42,149 nt of DNA. It comes from Phycisphaerae bacterium (GTDB lineage Bacteria > Planctomycetota > Phycisphaerae > Phycisphaerales > UBA1924). The first letter of the stretch is position 1. Each line of letters starts with the position of its first letter. Positions 1 through 7,731 of this stretch are shown here, piece by piece. The stretch lies in assembly GCA_016793195.1 (NCBI GenBank), contig JAEUJA010000001.1:1-42149 (forward strand). Direction: 5' to 3'. The translations under genes were made by a program, and so were the position numbers. A model generated the notes under the pieces. It ran no database searches. It was given only the letters and a program-made list of their open reading frames with translations, and was not told the DNA's origin.

Positions 1-993
1 GGGAAAGGCGGTGGTGCGCGACATGCTGGTGGCGCGGCTGTGGTGGTGGTAGGTGTCGAAAAGGTCCCAGGTGACGCGGGTGCGGCGGTTGTTTTTCATG
101 CCGTCGACGATGACGCGCATCACGGTGACGTCTTCTTCGCCGGGCTGGAAGGTCCAGAGCGGGAACATGAGCTTGGCGAGGAGATCGCGCGGGGCGACCA
201 TGACGCCGCCTACGTCGATGGGATCGGTGGAGAAGAGCCCGGTGGCGCGGAGGACGCGCATGAGTTCGATGTGTCCGGGGTAGCGGAGGGTTTTTTCCTT
301 CATGAAAGGGACGTTGAAGGTGCGTGCGAGGGAGCGCAGGCCGTCGGTGTTGAAGGCTTCGAGCGTGCCGACGCCGGGGAAGTTCATGAGCTCGGGCTCG
401 GAGAGGGCCTCGCGGATGACGACCTTGCCGTGTTCGACGAGGCGCGAGGGGCGGGTGTATTCCTCGATGACATCGCCGGGGGAGAAGGGGGCTTTGTATT
501 GGAAGGGCCAGCGGCGTTCGCGGGGCAGTCCGCCGACGTAGATCTCGATGTTGTCGCAGGAGTCCATGGCGGAGGCTTCGGCGCCGGAGATCATGTGGGA
601 CATGCCGGGGGCGACGCCGCAATCGACGACGGCGGTGACGTTGTGCTTCCTGGCGAGGTCGTCGAGGTCGATGGCGTCCTCGGCCATGAAGGTGATGTCG
701 CAGTAGTTCTTTCCGGCCTCGATGACGGCGCGGAGGGTTTGCAGGCCGATGGAGCTGGCGATCGCGCCCAGAACGAGGTCGTAATCGGCGACGAGCTTCT
801 TGACCTCGGCGGCGCTGGCGAGGTCGGCTTGCACGGTTTTGAGACGGCCGGCGGCGCGGTCCTTGGCGGCGGCGAGATTGGCGGGGCGGAGATCGGCGAC
901 GGTGACGTCGAAGGCGGGGTCGGAGGCGAGGTCGGCGGCCATGACCGAGCCGACCATGCCGGCACCGAGGACGATGGCGCGGGTGGGGGGCAT
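1..993 (-). CDS. Saccharopine dehydrogenase family oxidoreductase, 3' end cut by window edge
   Basis: The gene reads leftward out of the window: 331 codons are visible with no stop, so the C-terminus is missing. The N-terminus has a Rossmann dinucleotide site, VLGAGMVGSVMA, at residues 8-19 (GxGxxG) followed by an acidic strand end (VTVADL). The core then shows VVDCGVAPGMSHM and the strand IEIYVGGLP, as in the saccharopine dehydrogenase / lysine 6-dehydrogenase superfamily, which handles amino acids with NAD(P). The ATG at 993 has AGGAG six bases upstream. The exact substrate cannot be assigned; carboxynorspermidine synthase, lysine 6-dehydrogenase and homospermidine synthase-like enzymes share this fold. 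It lies downstream of the sppA-like gene on the same strand, separated by a repeat-filled gap of 136 bases. Confidence 0.85.
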   Translation of the reverse strand, partial: MPPTRAIVLGAGMVGSVMAADLASDPAFDVTVADLRPANLAAAKDRAAGRLKTVQADLASAAEVKKLVADYDLVLGAIASSIGLQTLRAVIEAGKNYCDITFMAEDAIDLDDLARKHNVTAVVDCGVAPGMSHMISGAEASAMDSCDNIEIYVGGLPRERRWPFQYKAPFSPGDVIEEYTRPSRLVEHGKVVIREALSEPELMNFPGVGTLEAFNTDGLRSLARTFNVPFMKEKTLRYPGHIELMRVLRATGLFSTDPIDVGGVMVAPRDLLAKLMFPLWTFQPGEEDVTVMRVIVDGMKNNRRTRVTWDLFDTYHHHSRATSMSRTTAFP

Positions 994-1010
994 GGGAACT
1001 CCTGGGAAAG

Positions 1011-1042
1011 AGACGGAGAGACAAAGAGACGAAGAGACGAAG
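1011..1042. repeat. Octamer tandem repeat, about 4 units (AGACGAAG)
   Basis: Four consecutive 8-base units match AGACGAAG with one or two changes (AGACGGAG, AGACAAAG, AGACGAAG, AGACGAAG). The array sits directly upstream of the oxidoreductase start on the coding-strand side, in a purine-only run. It is followed 24 bases later by the heptamer array. Confidence 0.8.
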
Positions 1043-1066
1043 TGGAAGAGAGGCGGAGAAACAGAA

Positions 1067-1096
1067 GGCACTGGGCACTAGGCACTGGGCACTAGG
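1067..1096. repeat. Heptamer tandem array A (GGCACTG/GGCACTA)
   Basis: Four perfect 7-base units alternate GGCACTG and GGCACTA (1067-1094), followed by a decayed GG start. The array lies between two minus-strand genes. It belongs with the arrays at 7003 and 9053, which use different heptamers but the same unit length and G-rich start. CAAGCGAG follows at 1114-1121. Confidence 0.85.
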
Positions 1097-1129
1097 AAAG
1101 ACAGAAGAGCGGACAAGCGAGGAGAAGGA

Positions 1130-2158
1130 TTACGGCAGAGTCGGGAGCCAGAGGAAGTAGAAGCCGGAGGTTTCGGCGGCGGCGGAGAGGGCGCCCGGGC
1201 CGCCGGAGAGGTCGAGCTTGAGGAGGTTGGTGTCGCCGGAGGATGCGCCGGGCCAGGCGGGCGCGACGGGCTCGCTGGAGGCGTAGGCGGTGCGCGGCTC
1301 GTAGTCGCCGACGGCGTACTTGACGAGGGTGGCGCTGGTCAGGCCGGCGCGAGACTTGGCGGCGGCGAAGGCCTCGCGGATGCCGCCCAGTTCGTCGACG
1401 AGCCCGAGTTCCTTGGCGCGAGCGCCGGTGACGACGCGGCCGTCGGTGGCTTCGTCGAGGTTGCTGGCGGCGAGGTTGGGGCGTCGCGCGACGACGAGGC
1501 CTCGGAAGCGTGCGTAGTAGTCGTTGACCATCGATTGGAGGACCTGGTACTGCTCGTCCTTCATGGGCGAGTAGGGCCAGGCGGTGTCTTTGTTTTTGCC
1601 GGAGACGACGTTGCGGGCGACGACGCCGATCTTGGCGAGTCCCTCGCTGAAGTTCATGGTGGGGACGATGACGCCGATGGAGGCGGTGACGCTGGTGGGC
1701 TGGGCGATGATGTGGTCGGCGGCGAGGGAGAGGTAGTACCCGCCGCTGGCGGCGACCTCGCCCATGCAGGCGATGACGGGCTTGTGGGATGTGTCGGCGA
1801 AGTGGCGGACCTCGTGGTACATGGTGTCGCTGCCGGTGACGGTGCCGCCGGGCGAGTTGACGCGGAGGATGACGGCCTTGATGGAAGGGTCCTTGGCGGC
1901 CAGGTCGAGGCGAGCGACGAGGTCATCGACGGGGTTGGAGCCGGAGCCGAGAAGGCCGGGGCGGCGGGCGTCCATGATGAGGCCGCGGACGTCGATCATG
2001 GCGATTTTGGCGTCACCCGAGTGGTCGTCGCTGAGGACGACGCGCTGGGTGAGGGAGCCGTCGGAGCCGGCGCCGAGGTTGACGGTGACTTTGGGAGTGC
2101 AGGCGGGGAGGAGGGTGAGGGCGAGGAGGAGGAGGAGCTTGGAGAGGGATGAGGGCAT
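1130..2158 (-). CDS. sppA: SppA-like signal peptide peptidase (S49), predicted lipoprotein
   Basis: S49 serine protease that, in this family, degrades cleaved signal peptides or membrane proteins at the cytoplasmic membrane. The product is 342 residues. It begins with a lipoprotein signal: a Leu-rich stretch at 5-17 and lipobox LPAC with Cys20. The protease domain has the nucleophile Ser138 in EVAASGGYY and the general base Lys190 in SGKNKD, the Ser/Lys dyad spacing of short (Bacillus-type) SppA. The conserved NSPGG is at 101-105. The ATG at 2158 was chosen because it starts the signal peptide; upstream in-frame codons would run into the hairpin repeats. Lipidation of an SppA is uncommon; most have an N-terminal transmembrane anchor. 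It diverges from rsmH across the repeat region. Confidence 0.9.
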   Translation of the reverse strand: MPSSLSKLLLLLALTLLPACTPKVTVNLGAGSDGSLTQRVVLSDDHSGDAKIAMIDVRGLIMDARRPGLLGSGSNPVDDLVARLDLAAKDPSIKAVILRVNSPGGTVTGSDTMYHEVRHFADTSHKPVIACMGEVAASGGYYLSLAADHIIAQPTSVTASIGVIVPTMNFSEGLAKIGVVARNVVSGKNKDTAWPYSPMKDEQYQVLQSMVNDYYARFRGLVVARRPNLAASNLDEATDGRVVTGARAKELGLVDELGGIREAFAAAKSRAGLTSATLVKYAVGDYEPRTAYASSEPVAPAWPGASSGDTNLLKLDLSGGPGALSAAAETSGFYFLWLPTLP

Positions 2159-2188
2159 GGCGGGTCTCTGCAGAGTGATGTCACAACG

Positions 2189-2306
2189 AAGAGCACCGAT
2201 GTCGCCGAGCCGACATCGGTGGCACGCGAAAGAGCACCGACCGCGGGGCGCAGTCGATGGCACGGAAGCAGCACCGATGTCTCAAAGCCGACATCGGTGG
2301 CACGAA
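2189..2306. repeat. Three tandem ~39-bp hairpin repeats
   Basis: Two near-identical units contain the perfect inverted repeat CACCGATGTC-N8-GACATCGGTG (arms 2194-2203/2212-2221 and 2272-2281/2290-2299). A degenerate third unit lies between them at about 2232-2267. Each unit ends with GGCACG and A-rich bases. They fill the gap between the divergent sppA and rsmH genes, so they could be operators for a dimeric regulator or a mobile palindromic repeat family. Confidence 0.8.
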
Positions 2307-2353
2307 GATTGAGGACGCAAGTCTACGACGCGGGGGCGGCGTACGCTCCGCGC

Positions 2354-3307
2354 GTGGGTGATGGCCTTGGCCATATTCCGGTGCTTCCCCGCGAGGTGAT
2401 GGGGGTGCTGTCGCCGCATGAGGGCGAGACGTACGTCGATTGCACCGCGGGGCTGGGCGGGCACGCGACGCTGATCGCGCCGCTCGTGGGGGCGAGCGGG
2501 CGGATTGTGCTGAATGACGTGGACGACGGCAACCTGGGCAAGGCGGCTGAGGCGGTGAGGCGGGCGGGGAGTGGGGTGGGCGGGGATCGGTGCCCGGAGG
2601 TCGTGACGATTCGCGGGAACTTTGCGGAGCTGCCGCGGGCGTTGGGGGAGCGGGGGATTCGGGCGGACATGGTGCTGGCGGATTTGGGATTCTCGTCGAA
2701 CCAGGTGGACGATCCGGCGCGGGGGCTGAGCTTCCGGCTGGACGGGCCCTTGGACATGCGGCTGGACGCGAGCCTAAAGCTGTCGGCGGCGGACCTTGTG
2801 AACGGCCTGTCGGAGGGGGAGCTGGCGCGAATTCTGCGTGATTATGGGGAGGAGCGGCACGCGGGATTGGTAGCCCGAAAACTTGTCCAAGCTCGGAAGG
2901 AATCGCCGATCTTGACGACGGCGCGGCTTGCGGAGGTCGTGCGCTCGGTGCTGTCTGGCCGGAGCGGTCCATCGCAGATCGATCCGGCGACGAGGTCGTT
3001 TCAGGCCCTGCGGATTGGCGTCAACGACGAGCTTGGGAGCCTGGAGGCGCTCTTGGCGGCGGTTTTGCGAGGGGTGGGGACTTCGGGTTCGTGGCTCTCG
3101 GGAGGGGCGCGGGTGGCGATCATCTCGTTCCACTCGCTGGAGGATCGGCTGGTGAAGCGGGCGTTTGAGGAGGTCGAATCTCGGGGCGTGGGCGGGGTGC
3201 TCACGCGGTCGCCCGTGATGGCCGACGAACCTGAGCAGCGGGCGAATCCGAGGTCCCGGTCGGCGAAACTTCGCGCGGTTCGAATGGGCGGGGCGCTTGG
3301 CGGCTAG
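2354..3307 (+). CDS. rsmH: 16S rRNA (cytosine(1402)-N4)-methyltransferase RsmH
   Basis: SAM-dependent N4-methylation of C1402 in 16S rRNA, in the cytoplasm. The 317-residue product has the family opening HIPVLPREV (residues 7-15), the SAM site VDCTAGLGGHA, the LADLGFSSNQVDDPARGLSF segment from residue 108, and the C-terminal block VAIISFHSLEDRLVK. The GTG at 2354 was chosen because the family starts a few residues before HIPVL and a G-rich stretch precedes it; in-frame starts further upstream fall inside the hairpin repeats. This is the first gene of a reduced division cluster (rsmH, LysM protein, ftsL-like, ftsI), which supports the assignment. Confidence 0.93.
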   Translation: MGDGLGHIPVLPREVMGVLSPHEGETYVDCTAGLGGHATLIAPLVGASGRIVLNDVDDGNLGKAAEAVRRAGSGVGGDRCPEVVTIRGNFAELPRALGERGIRADMVLADLGFSSNQVDDPARGLSFRLDGPLDMRLDASLKLSAADLVNGLSEGELARILRDYGEERHAGLVARKLVQARKESPILTTARLAEVVRSVLSGRSGPSQIDPATRSFQALRIGVNDELGSLEALLAAVLRGVGTSGSWLSGGARVAIISFHSLEDRLVKRAFEEVESRGVGGVLTRSPVMADEPEQRANPRSRSAKLRAVRMGGALGG

Positions 3308-3324
3308 CGGTGGTTGGTTATGAT
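3297..3324 (+). promoter_or_regulatory. Candidate sigma-70 promoter for LysM-ftsL-ftsI
   Basis: TTGGCG (3297-3302), a 16-base spacer and TATGAT (3319-3324), overlapping the rsmH stop codon. This would allow the LysM-ftsL-ftsI block to be transcribed separately from rsmH. Confidence 0.45.
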
Positions 3325-3460
3325 GCTCGCGTCGGGGTAAGACCCGGCGGGGGAGTTTGAGGAACACGGCGTGGAGCGGCGACACGGACGGGCGTCGCGG
3401 CCGTGAGGCAGGGGAAGGCTTGGTGCGGCCCAAGGTGGGGTCGAAACCGAGGTGCACATC

Positions 3461-4474
3461 GTGAATCGCGAACTGAAGCTGGCGCTCATCATCGGTTTTT
3501 CGCTGGTCCTGCTGGTGACGGTGCTCATCAGCGACCACCTGTCGAAGGCGCGTGGCGTGAAGCTGGCGTCGCCGGACGTGACGCCGAATCTGGTGAAGGC
3601 GTCGGAGCCGGTGGAGCCGATCTCGGGGCTGCCGGGGATGCCGGTGAACAAGACGGCGACGGCGGAGCCGAGTGCGGCGCCGGCGGACGGGCGTGACCGC
3701 GTGGCGCTTGGGAACGAGGGCCCCGCGGCGGTGCCGCAGTTCCCAATCCAGGAAATGGACCAGGGGAAGCACGGCGGGCGGCTTCAGGACGTCGATCTGA
3801 GCGGGCCGAAGGCGAGCAACTCGGACGAGCGATTGATGGAGGCTGCGAAGAACGAGGGCGTGATCCTGACGCCGCCGCTGACGCCGCCGCCGGAGTCGAT
3901 CGATGTCACGCCGGGCGAGCCGAAGCTGGTTGGGAACAACGAAGCCCCGACGATGCGTGAGTACACAGTGGTCGAGGGCGATTCGATGGTGAAGATCGCC
4001 AAGAAGATGTTTGGCGATGGAAACAAGTGGAACCTGATCGCGCAGGCGAATCCCAAGGCCGTGGGCAAGAAGGGCGAGGTTCGGCTGGGCGCGAAGCTTC
4101 GGATTCCGGTGGTTGACATGCCGCTGGCGAAGGACGGGGGCGTGAGGATCATCGATCCGCTCCAGCAGTCGCCGGTCGACTTTGGGGCGTCGGGAAAGGT
4201 CGCGACCAACGCGCCCGTGAAGAAGACGACCAAGCCGGCGACGAAGCCGACGGCCGGCCCCGATGCCAAGGGCAACAAGTCGCCCGCGAAGGCGGAAGCG
4301 AAGAAGGCCGCGCCGTCGACGTACACGGTGAAGCCCGGCGACACGCTGAACACGATCGCCAAGCGTTTGCTGGGCTCGGCGTCGCGGACGGAGGACCTGA
4401 TCCGTGCGAATCCTGACCTGGAGAGCGAGGACGCGATTCGGGCGGGCGACGTGATCAAGCTGCCGATGTCGTGA
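3461..4474 (+). CDS. Membrane-anchored protein with two LysM domains
   Basis: Predicted to bind peptidoglycan from the periplasmic face of the inner membrane. The 337-residue product has one N-terminal transmembrane segment (about residues 7-26, LALIIGFSLVLLVTVLI), a Pro/Gly/Ala-rich linker, a first LysM domain at about 167-217 (YTVVEGDSMVKIAKKMFG...), a Lys/Ala/Pro-rich spacer, and a second LysM at about 287-336 (YTVKPGDTLNTIAKRLLG...). The GTG at 3461 is preferred because GAGG lies eight bases upstream; a GTG at 3452 is the alternative. It sits between rsmH and an ftsL-like gene, where no LysM protein occurs in the standard dcw cluster, so a role in septal or cell-wall attachment is inferred. 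Confidence 0.85.
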   Translation: MNRELKLALIIGFSLVLLVTVLISDHLSKARGVKLASPDVTPNLVKASEPVEPISGLPGMPVNKTATAEPSAAPADGRDRVALGNEGPAAVPQFPIQEMDQGKHGGRLQDVDLSGPKASNSDERLMEAAKNEGVILTPPLTPPPESIDVTPGEPKLVGNNEAPTMREYTVVEGDSMVKIAKKMFGDGNKWNLIAQANPKAVGKKGEVRLGAKLRIPVVDMPLAKDGGVRIIDPLQQSPVDFGASGKVATNAPVKKTTKPATKPTAGPDAKGNKSPAKAEAKKAAPSTYTVKPGDTLNTIAKRLLGSASRTEDLIRANPDLESEDAIRAGDVIKLPMS

Positions 4475-4511
4475 TTGGCGCGGGTGGGCGGGCGAGTGGA
4501 CGGAGCCGGAC

Positions 4512-4892
4512 GTGTTCGCGAAGCTGGCGGCGATCATCTTGGCGCTGGGGATTCTGGGGTGCACGCTCTTGGCGATGCGGCAGCAGCGCTTGCAGGCCGC
4601 GCACGAATTGGCCGAGGCGCAGCTGAGGATTCGCAAGAGCGACGAGCACTTGTGGCTTTTGCGGACGCAGATCGCGCGTCGATTGAACCCCGAGAGCATC
4701 CGGGGGATGGCGACGGGGGCGGGTCCGCTGCGTCCGATCGCGTCGCCGGCGCCGATGATCGTGCCTGAGATCATGGGTCCGCCGGCGCCGCCGAAGCGTG
4801 CGGACGGGGGCGAACGGCGCGGGCCCGGTGGCGGGATTCCGGGGGAGCGGCTGGCGCACGAACCCGAGGGCGTGGAACCGGGGGGACGCTGA
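4512..4892 (+). CDS. FtsL-like small bitopic membrane protein
   Basis: A 126-residue protein with one N-terminal transmembrane segment (about residues 4-21, LAAIILALGILGCTLLA), a short helical, coiled-coil-prone stretch (QQRLQAAHELAEAQLRIRKS), and a Pro/Gly-rich tail from about residue 65. Its position directly before ftsI, its size and its topology match FtsL. FtsL sequences are poorly conserved, so the call rests on topology and synteny. The stop codon overlaps the ftsI start (TGATG), so the two are probably translationally coupled. The Pro-rich tail is not typical of FtsL. Confidence 0.6.
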   Translation: MFAKLAAIILALGILGCTLLAMRQQRLQAAHELAEAQLRIRKSDEHLWLLRTQIARRLNPESIRGMATGAGPLRPIASPAPMIVPEIMGPPAPPKRADGGERRGPGGGIPGERLAHEPEGVEPGGR

Positions 4893-6994
4893 TGTCGGAA
4901 CATGCATCGCACCGGCGTTCGTCGAGGGTGGGGTTCTATAGCGTGTCGGTGATGACGCTGCTGTTGTGCGGCTTGCTGGCGCGGGTGGTGCAGTTGCAGG
5001 TGCGCCCGAGCGAGGAGCTTCGGGAGTATCTGAGGCCGCGGGTCGGCGTGCGAAGCGAGCTGCCGCAGCGGGGCGACATCCTGGATCGTCGCGGGCGGGT
5101 GCTGTCGGCGACGCGGTTTGGGTGGCGGGTGTATGTCGATCCGGTGGAGCTGCCGAAGGAACCTTCGGCGGTGATCGTGGGCTTGGCGGGGGCGCTGGGC
5201 TTGCCAGAAGAGCAGGTGGGCGAGCGGATTCTGTCGCGGATGTCGGAGAACGCGCGGCGGACGCCCGAAGCGCCGGCGACGGTGCAGCCGACGCCCGGGC
5301 AGGTGGTCGCGGAGCTGATCGGGTGGGATGACGCGAGGGTTGATCCGACGCTGGCGGCGGGCGCGGTGGAAGAGGTTGACGAGAACGCCAAGAAGCCGAT
5401 CCGGTACTTGCCGATCGGCGGCGTGATCGAGGACGAGGTCGCGGAGAAGGTGCGGGCGCTGAAGCTCGCGGGCGTGCACATGGAGCGCCGGCCGATCCGC
5501 GAGTATCCGGGCGGGAGCGAGGTCGCGTCGATCCTGGGCAAGGTTGGGTTCGACGGGCAGGGGCTGATCGGCTCGGAGCGGGTGCTGGACCGGCGGCTGA
5601 CGGGCGAGGCGGGCAAGGTGAGCTATGTCCGTGATTCGGCGGGGCGGCCCCTGTGGATCGAGCCCGAGCAGATCAGGCCCGCGACGCCGGGGCATGACGT
5701 GGCGATCTCGATCGATCTAGAGCTTCAGCGGATCGCGTGCGAGGAGCTGATGCGCGGCGTGGAGGAATACAACGCCGCGGGCGGGCGGCTGGTGTGCCTG
5801 GATCCCAACACGGGCGAGATTCTGGCGATGGCGGACATCGTGCGTCCGGTGGCGGAGGCGGTGGGGTATCCGTGGATCGACAAGTCGGTGAGGAAGGGCG
5901 GGCACGAGGCGCCGGTGCCGGCGCCGGCGGTGGGGGGCGTGCGGTTTGTCACGCTGAAGGCGGACCCCGGGCGGGCGATCCATCCGGCGCTGGCGCGGAA
6001 TCGGTGCGTCGAGGACGTGTACGAGCCGGGCTCGACGTTCAAGCCGTTTGTGTGGTCGACGGTGACGGATTTGGGATTGGCCCGGATCGACGAGGTGTTC
6101 GAGACGGGGCACACGACGTGGTTCACGTCGTACGGGCGTCCGATCTCGGACGTGACCAAGCGAGACCAGATGACGTGGGCGGAGGTCCTTGTCAACTCGT
6201 CGAACATCGGCATGGTGAAGGTGGGCGAGCGGCTGTCGTTCAAGCAGTTGCATGACGCGGTGGCGCGGTTCGGCTTTGGGCAGCGGACGAACATCGGGCT
6301 GTCGGGAGAGAGCCCGGGGATCGTGACGCCGATGTCGAGGTGGAGCAAGTACACGCACACGTCGGTGTGCTTCGGGCACGAGGTTTCGGTCACGCCGCTC
6401 CAGATGGTGCGGGCGTTCTCGGCGTTCGCGCGGGAGGGGGACTTGGCGGGGACGCTGCCGACGTTGCGGATGACGGCGGTGACGGATGCGGAGCCGGCGA
6501 ATCGCGTGCTGTACCGCGTGCTGCCGGCGGACGTGGCGGTGCTGACGCGGGAGACGATGCGGGGCGTGACGGGGGCGATGGAGGCCAAGCTCGACGCGCG
6601 CGAGAAGACGACGCACGCGTGGAACTACGAGATCTTCGGGAAGTCGGGGACGGCGGAGATCCCGCTTGGCAAGGCGCCGACGGGCAAGCGGCGGCCGGTG
6701 GGATCGAGCGGGTACTTTGACGGGCAGTACAACTCGAGCTTCATCGCGGGCGGGCCGGTGGAGAGGCCGCGGCTGGTGACGCTGGTGGTGATCGACGATC
6801 CAGGCCCGGAGCTGGCGCGGAAGAAGCTGCACTATGGCGCGTCGACGGCGGGCCCGGTGGTGCGCCGGTTCATGGAGCGAGGGCTGGCGTACCTGGGCGT
6901 GGCACCGGCGCCGAGGGTGGCGCCCGGGGGCGAGGCCAGGCCCGCGTTGACGGGGCCCGCGCGGAGCACGGCGCTCAACAACGCGGGGGAGTGA
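4892..6994 (+). CDS. ftsI: Penicillin-binding protein 2/3-type transpeptidase (FtsI-like)
   Basis: Class B PBP that crosslinks septal peptidoglycan. The 700 residues comprise a transmembrane anchor (about 15-34), the dimerisation domain starting RGDILDRRGRVL (60-71), and the transpeptidase domain with active-site Ser381 in STFK (381-384), the SSN motif at 436-438 and the third motif KSGT at 584-587. Most FtsI proteins have KTG there; Ser for Thr is conservative. A Pro/Ala-rich C-terminal tail follows residue 665. The ATG at 4892 overlaps the upstream stop. The cluster ends here: no murE, mraY or ftsW follows, and the next gene is convergent. Confidence 0.93.
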   Translation: MSEHASHRRSSRVGFYSVSVMTLLLCGLLARVVQLQVRPSEELREYLRPRVGVRSELPQRGDILDRRGRVLSATRFGWRVYVDPVELPKEPSAVIVGLAGALGLPEEQVGERILSRMSENARRTPEAPATVQPTPGQVVAELIGWDDARVDPTLAAGAVEEVDENAKKPIRYLPIGGVIEDEVAEKVRALKLAGVHMERRPIREYPGGSEVASILGKVGFDGQGLIGSERVLDRRLTGEAGKVSYVRDSAGRPLWIEPEQIRPATPGHDVAISIDLELQRIACEELMRGVEEYNAAGGRLVCLDPNTGEILAMADIVRPVAEAVGYPWIDKSVRKGGHEAPVPAPAVGGVRFVTLKADPGRAIHPALARNRCVEDVYEPGSTFKPFVWSTVTDLGLARIDEVFETGHTTWFTSYGRPISDVTKRDQMTWAEVLVNSSNIGMVKVGERLSFKQLHDAVARFGFGQRTNIGLSGESPGIVTPMSRWSKYTHTSVCFGHEVSVTPLQMVRAFSAFAREGDLAGTLPTLRMTAVTDAEPANRVLYRVLPADVAVLTRETMRGVTGAMEAKLDAREKTTHAWNYEIFGKSGTAEIPLGKAPTGKRRPVGSSGYFDGQYNSSFIAGGPVERPRLVTLVVIDDPGPELARKKLHYGASTAGPVVRRFMERGLAYLGVAPAPRVAPGGEARPALTGPARSTALNNAGE

Positions 6995-7002
6995 AGAAGA
7001 GC

Positions 7003-7037
7003 GGGAATGGGGAAACGGGAGTGGGGAGTGGGGAAGT
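7003..7037. repeat. Heptamer tandem array B (GGGAATG/GGGAGTG), 5 units
   Basis: Five consecutive 7-base units: GGGAATG, GGGAAAC, GGGAGTG, GGGAGTG, GGGAAGT. They begin nine bases after the ftsI stop, in the gap between convergent genes. CAAGCGAG follows at 7041-7048. Confidence 0.8.
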
Positions 7038-7053
7038 AGTCAAGCGAGTGCTT

Positions 7054-7180
7054 GGTGAAGCGCCACGATTCGCTCGCGGACTCGCTCATCGTGGGCGTGA
7101 ATACCCCGGCGATTGGTCCGCGTGTGTGCGCGATTGATCGGTGAGGCGCCACGATTCGCTTCGCGCATCGTGGGCGTGAA
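7054..7180. repeat. Pair of direct repeats, each able to fold into a hairpin
   Basis: Copy 1 (7054-7101) and copy 2 (7140-7180) share GGTGARGCGCCACGATTCGC at the left and CATCGTGGGCGTGAA at the right. They differ mainly in the loop, which is longer in copy 1. CCACGAT pairs with ATCGTGG in each. They sit between the convergent ftsI and PGPGW genes. Neither is followed by a T-run on either strand, so they are not classical terminators, although they could block transcription from both sides. Confidence 0.75.
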
Positions 7181-7227
7181 AATCAGTGGCTATTCAGGAT
7201 GGTTGTTGCCCTGAGGGTGCTGGTCGC

Positions 7228-7731
7228 TCACGCGGCGCCGCGGTGGTCGCGCGAATCGCCGGCGTTCTTGTGCGTGCCCGCGGTTGGTTCGCTTGGGCCC
7301 TGGGCGTCGTTGCTCGGCGGTGATTTCGAGTCTGCGGGAGGTGTGCTGGGCGTGAGCCCCATGGCGCGCTCGGCCTTGGCCTTGAGCGCGAGGGCCTCTT
7401 GCTTCAGGCGCTTGAGGATTTTGCGGGCCCAGAGGAACTCGGTGGCCAGGAGCGCGAAACCCAGGAACATGATGGGAATGCCGGGCACGCCGGGGAGGAT
7501 GCCCACGATCAGGCCGAAGAGCACGATCGACATGCCCACGACGAAGATGATCCAGCGGCGGGCGCTCTTCCAGGTCGCCTCGGCGGTCCTGGCCAGGTCG
7601 GCCAGTGCGGTGTCGGCGATGTCGGGCTCCGGCGGGGGCGTGACGGGGCGCGAGGGCACCTCGGCGTCGTGCTCGACGGGCGGGTATTCCGCCGGTGGTT
7701 CCGGCGGGGGCTGGTGTGACGGGTCGCTCAT
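7228..7731 (-). CDS. PGPGW-family small membrane protein
   Basis: A 167-residue protein of unknown function. A Pro-rich N-terminal tail (to about residue 45) precedes two adjacent hydrophobic segments (IIFVVGMSIVLFGLIVGILP and GIPIMFLGFALLATEFLWA) joined by PGVPGIPI, the variant of the PGPGW signature. A basic helix and an Ala/Pro/Ser-rich tail follow. The ATG at 7731 overlaps the stop of the upstream terC gene (ATGA), making it the last, coupled gene of the manganese-type operon. A link to metal or envelope homeostasis is only suggested by that position. Confidence 0.8.
   Translation of the reverse strand: MSDPSHQPPPEPPAEYPPVEHDAEVPSRPVTPPPEPDIADTALADLARTAEATWKSARRWIIFVVGMSIVLFGLIVGILPGVPGIPIMFLGFALLATEFLWARKILKRLKQEALALKAKAERAMGLTPSTPPADSKSPPSNDAQGPSEPTAGTHKNAGDSRDHRGAA

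Noticed and set aside
40-1095. Plus-strand open frame of 351 codons rich in Gly/Asp/Val
   Set aside because: Mirror of the minus-strand oxidoreductase, which has a Rossmann motif and ribosome site. The plus product is low-complexity.
2189-2306. CRISPR array
   Set aside because: Only three units with no unique spacers of constant length; the units are palindromes and there are no cas genes in the window.
2774-5695. Long Arg-rich open frame on the minus strand (973 codons)
   Set aside because: It is antisense to rsmH, the LysM gene, ftsL and ftsI, with low-complexity Arg/Pro/His content caused by GC-rich codon positions. No domain and no ribosome site.
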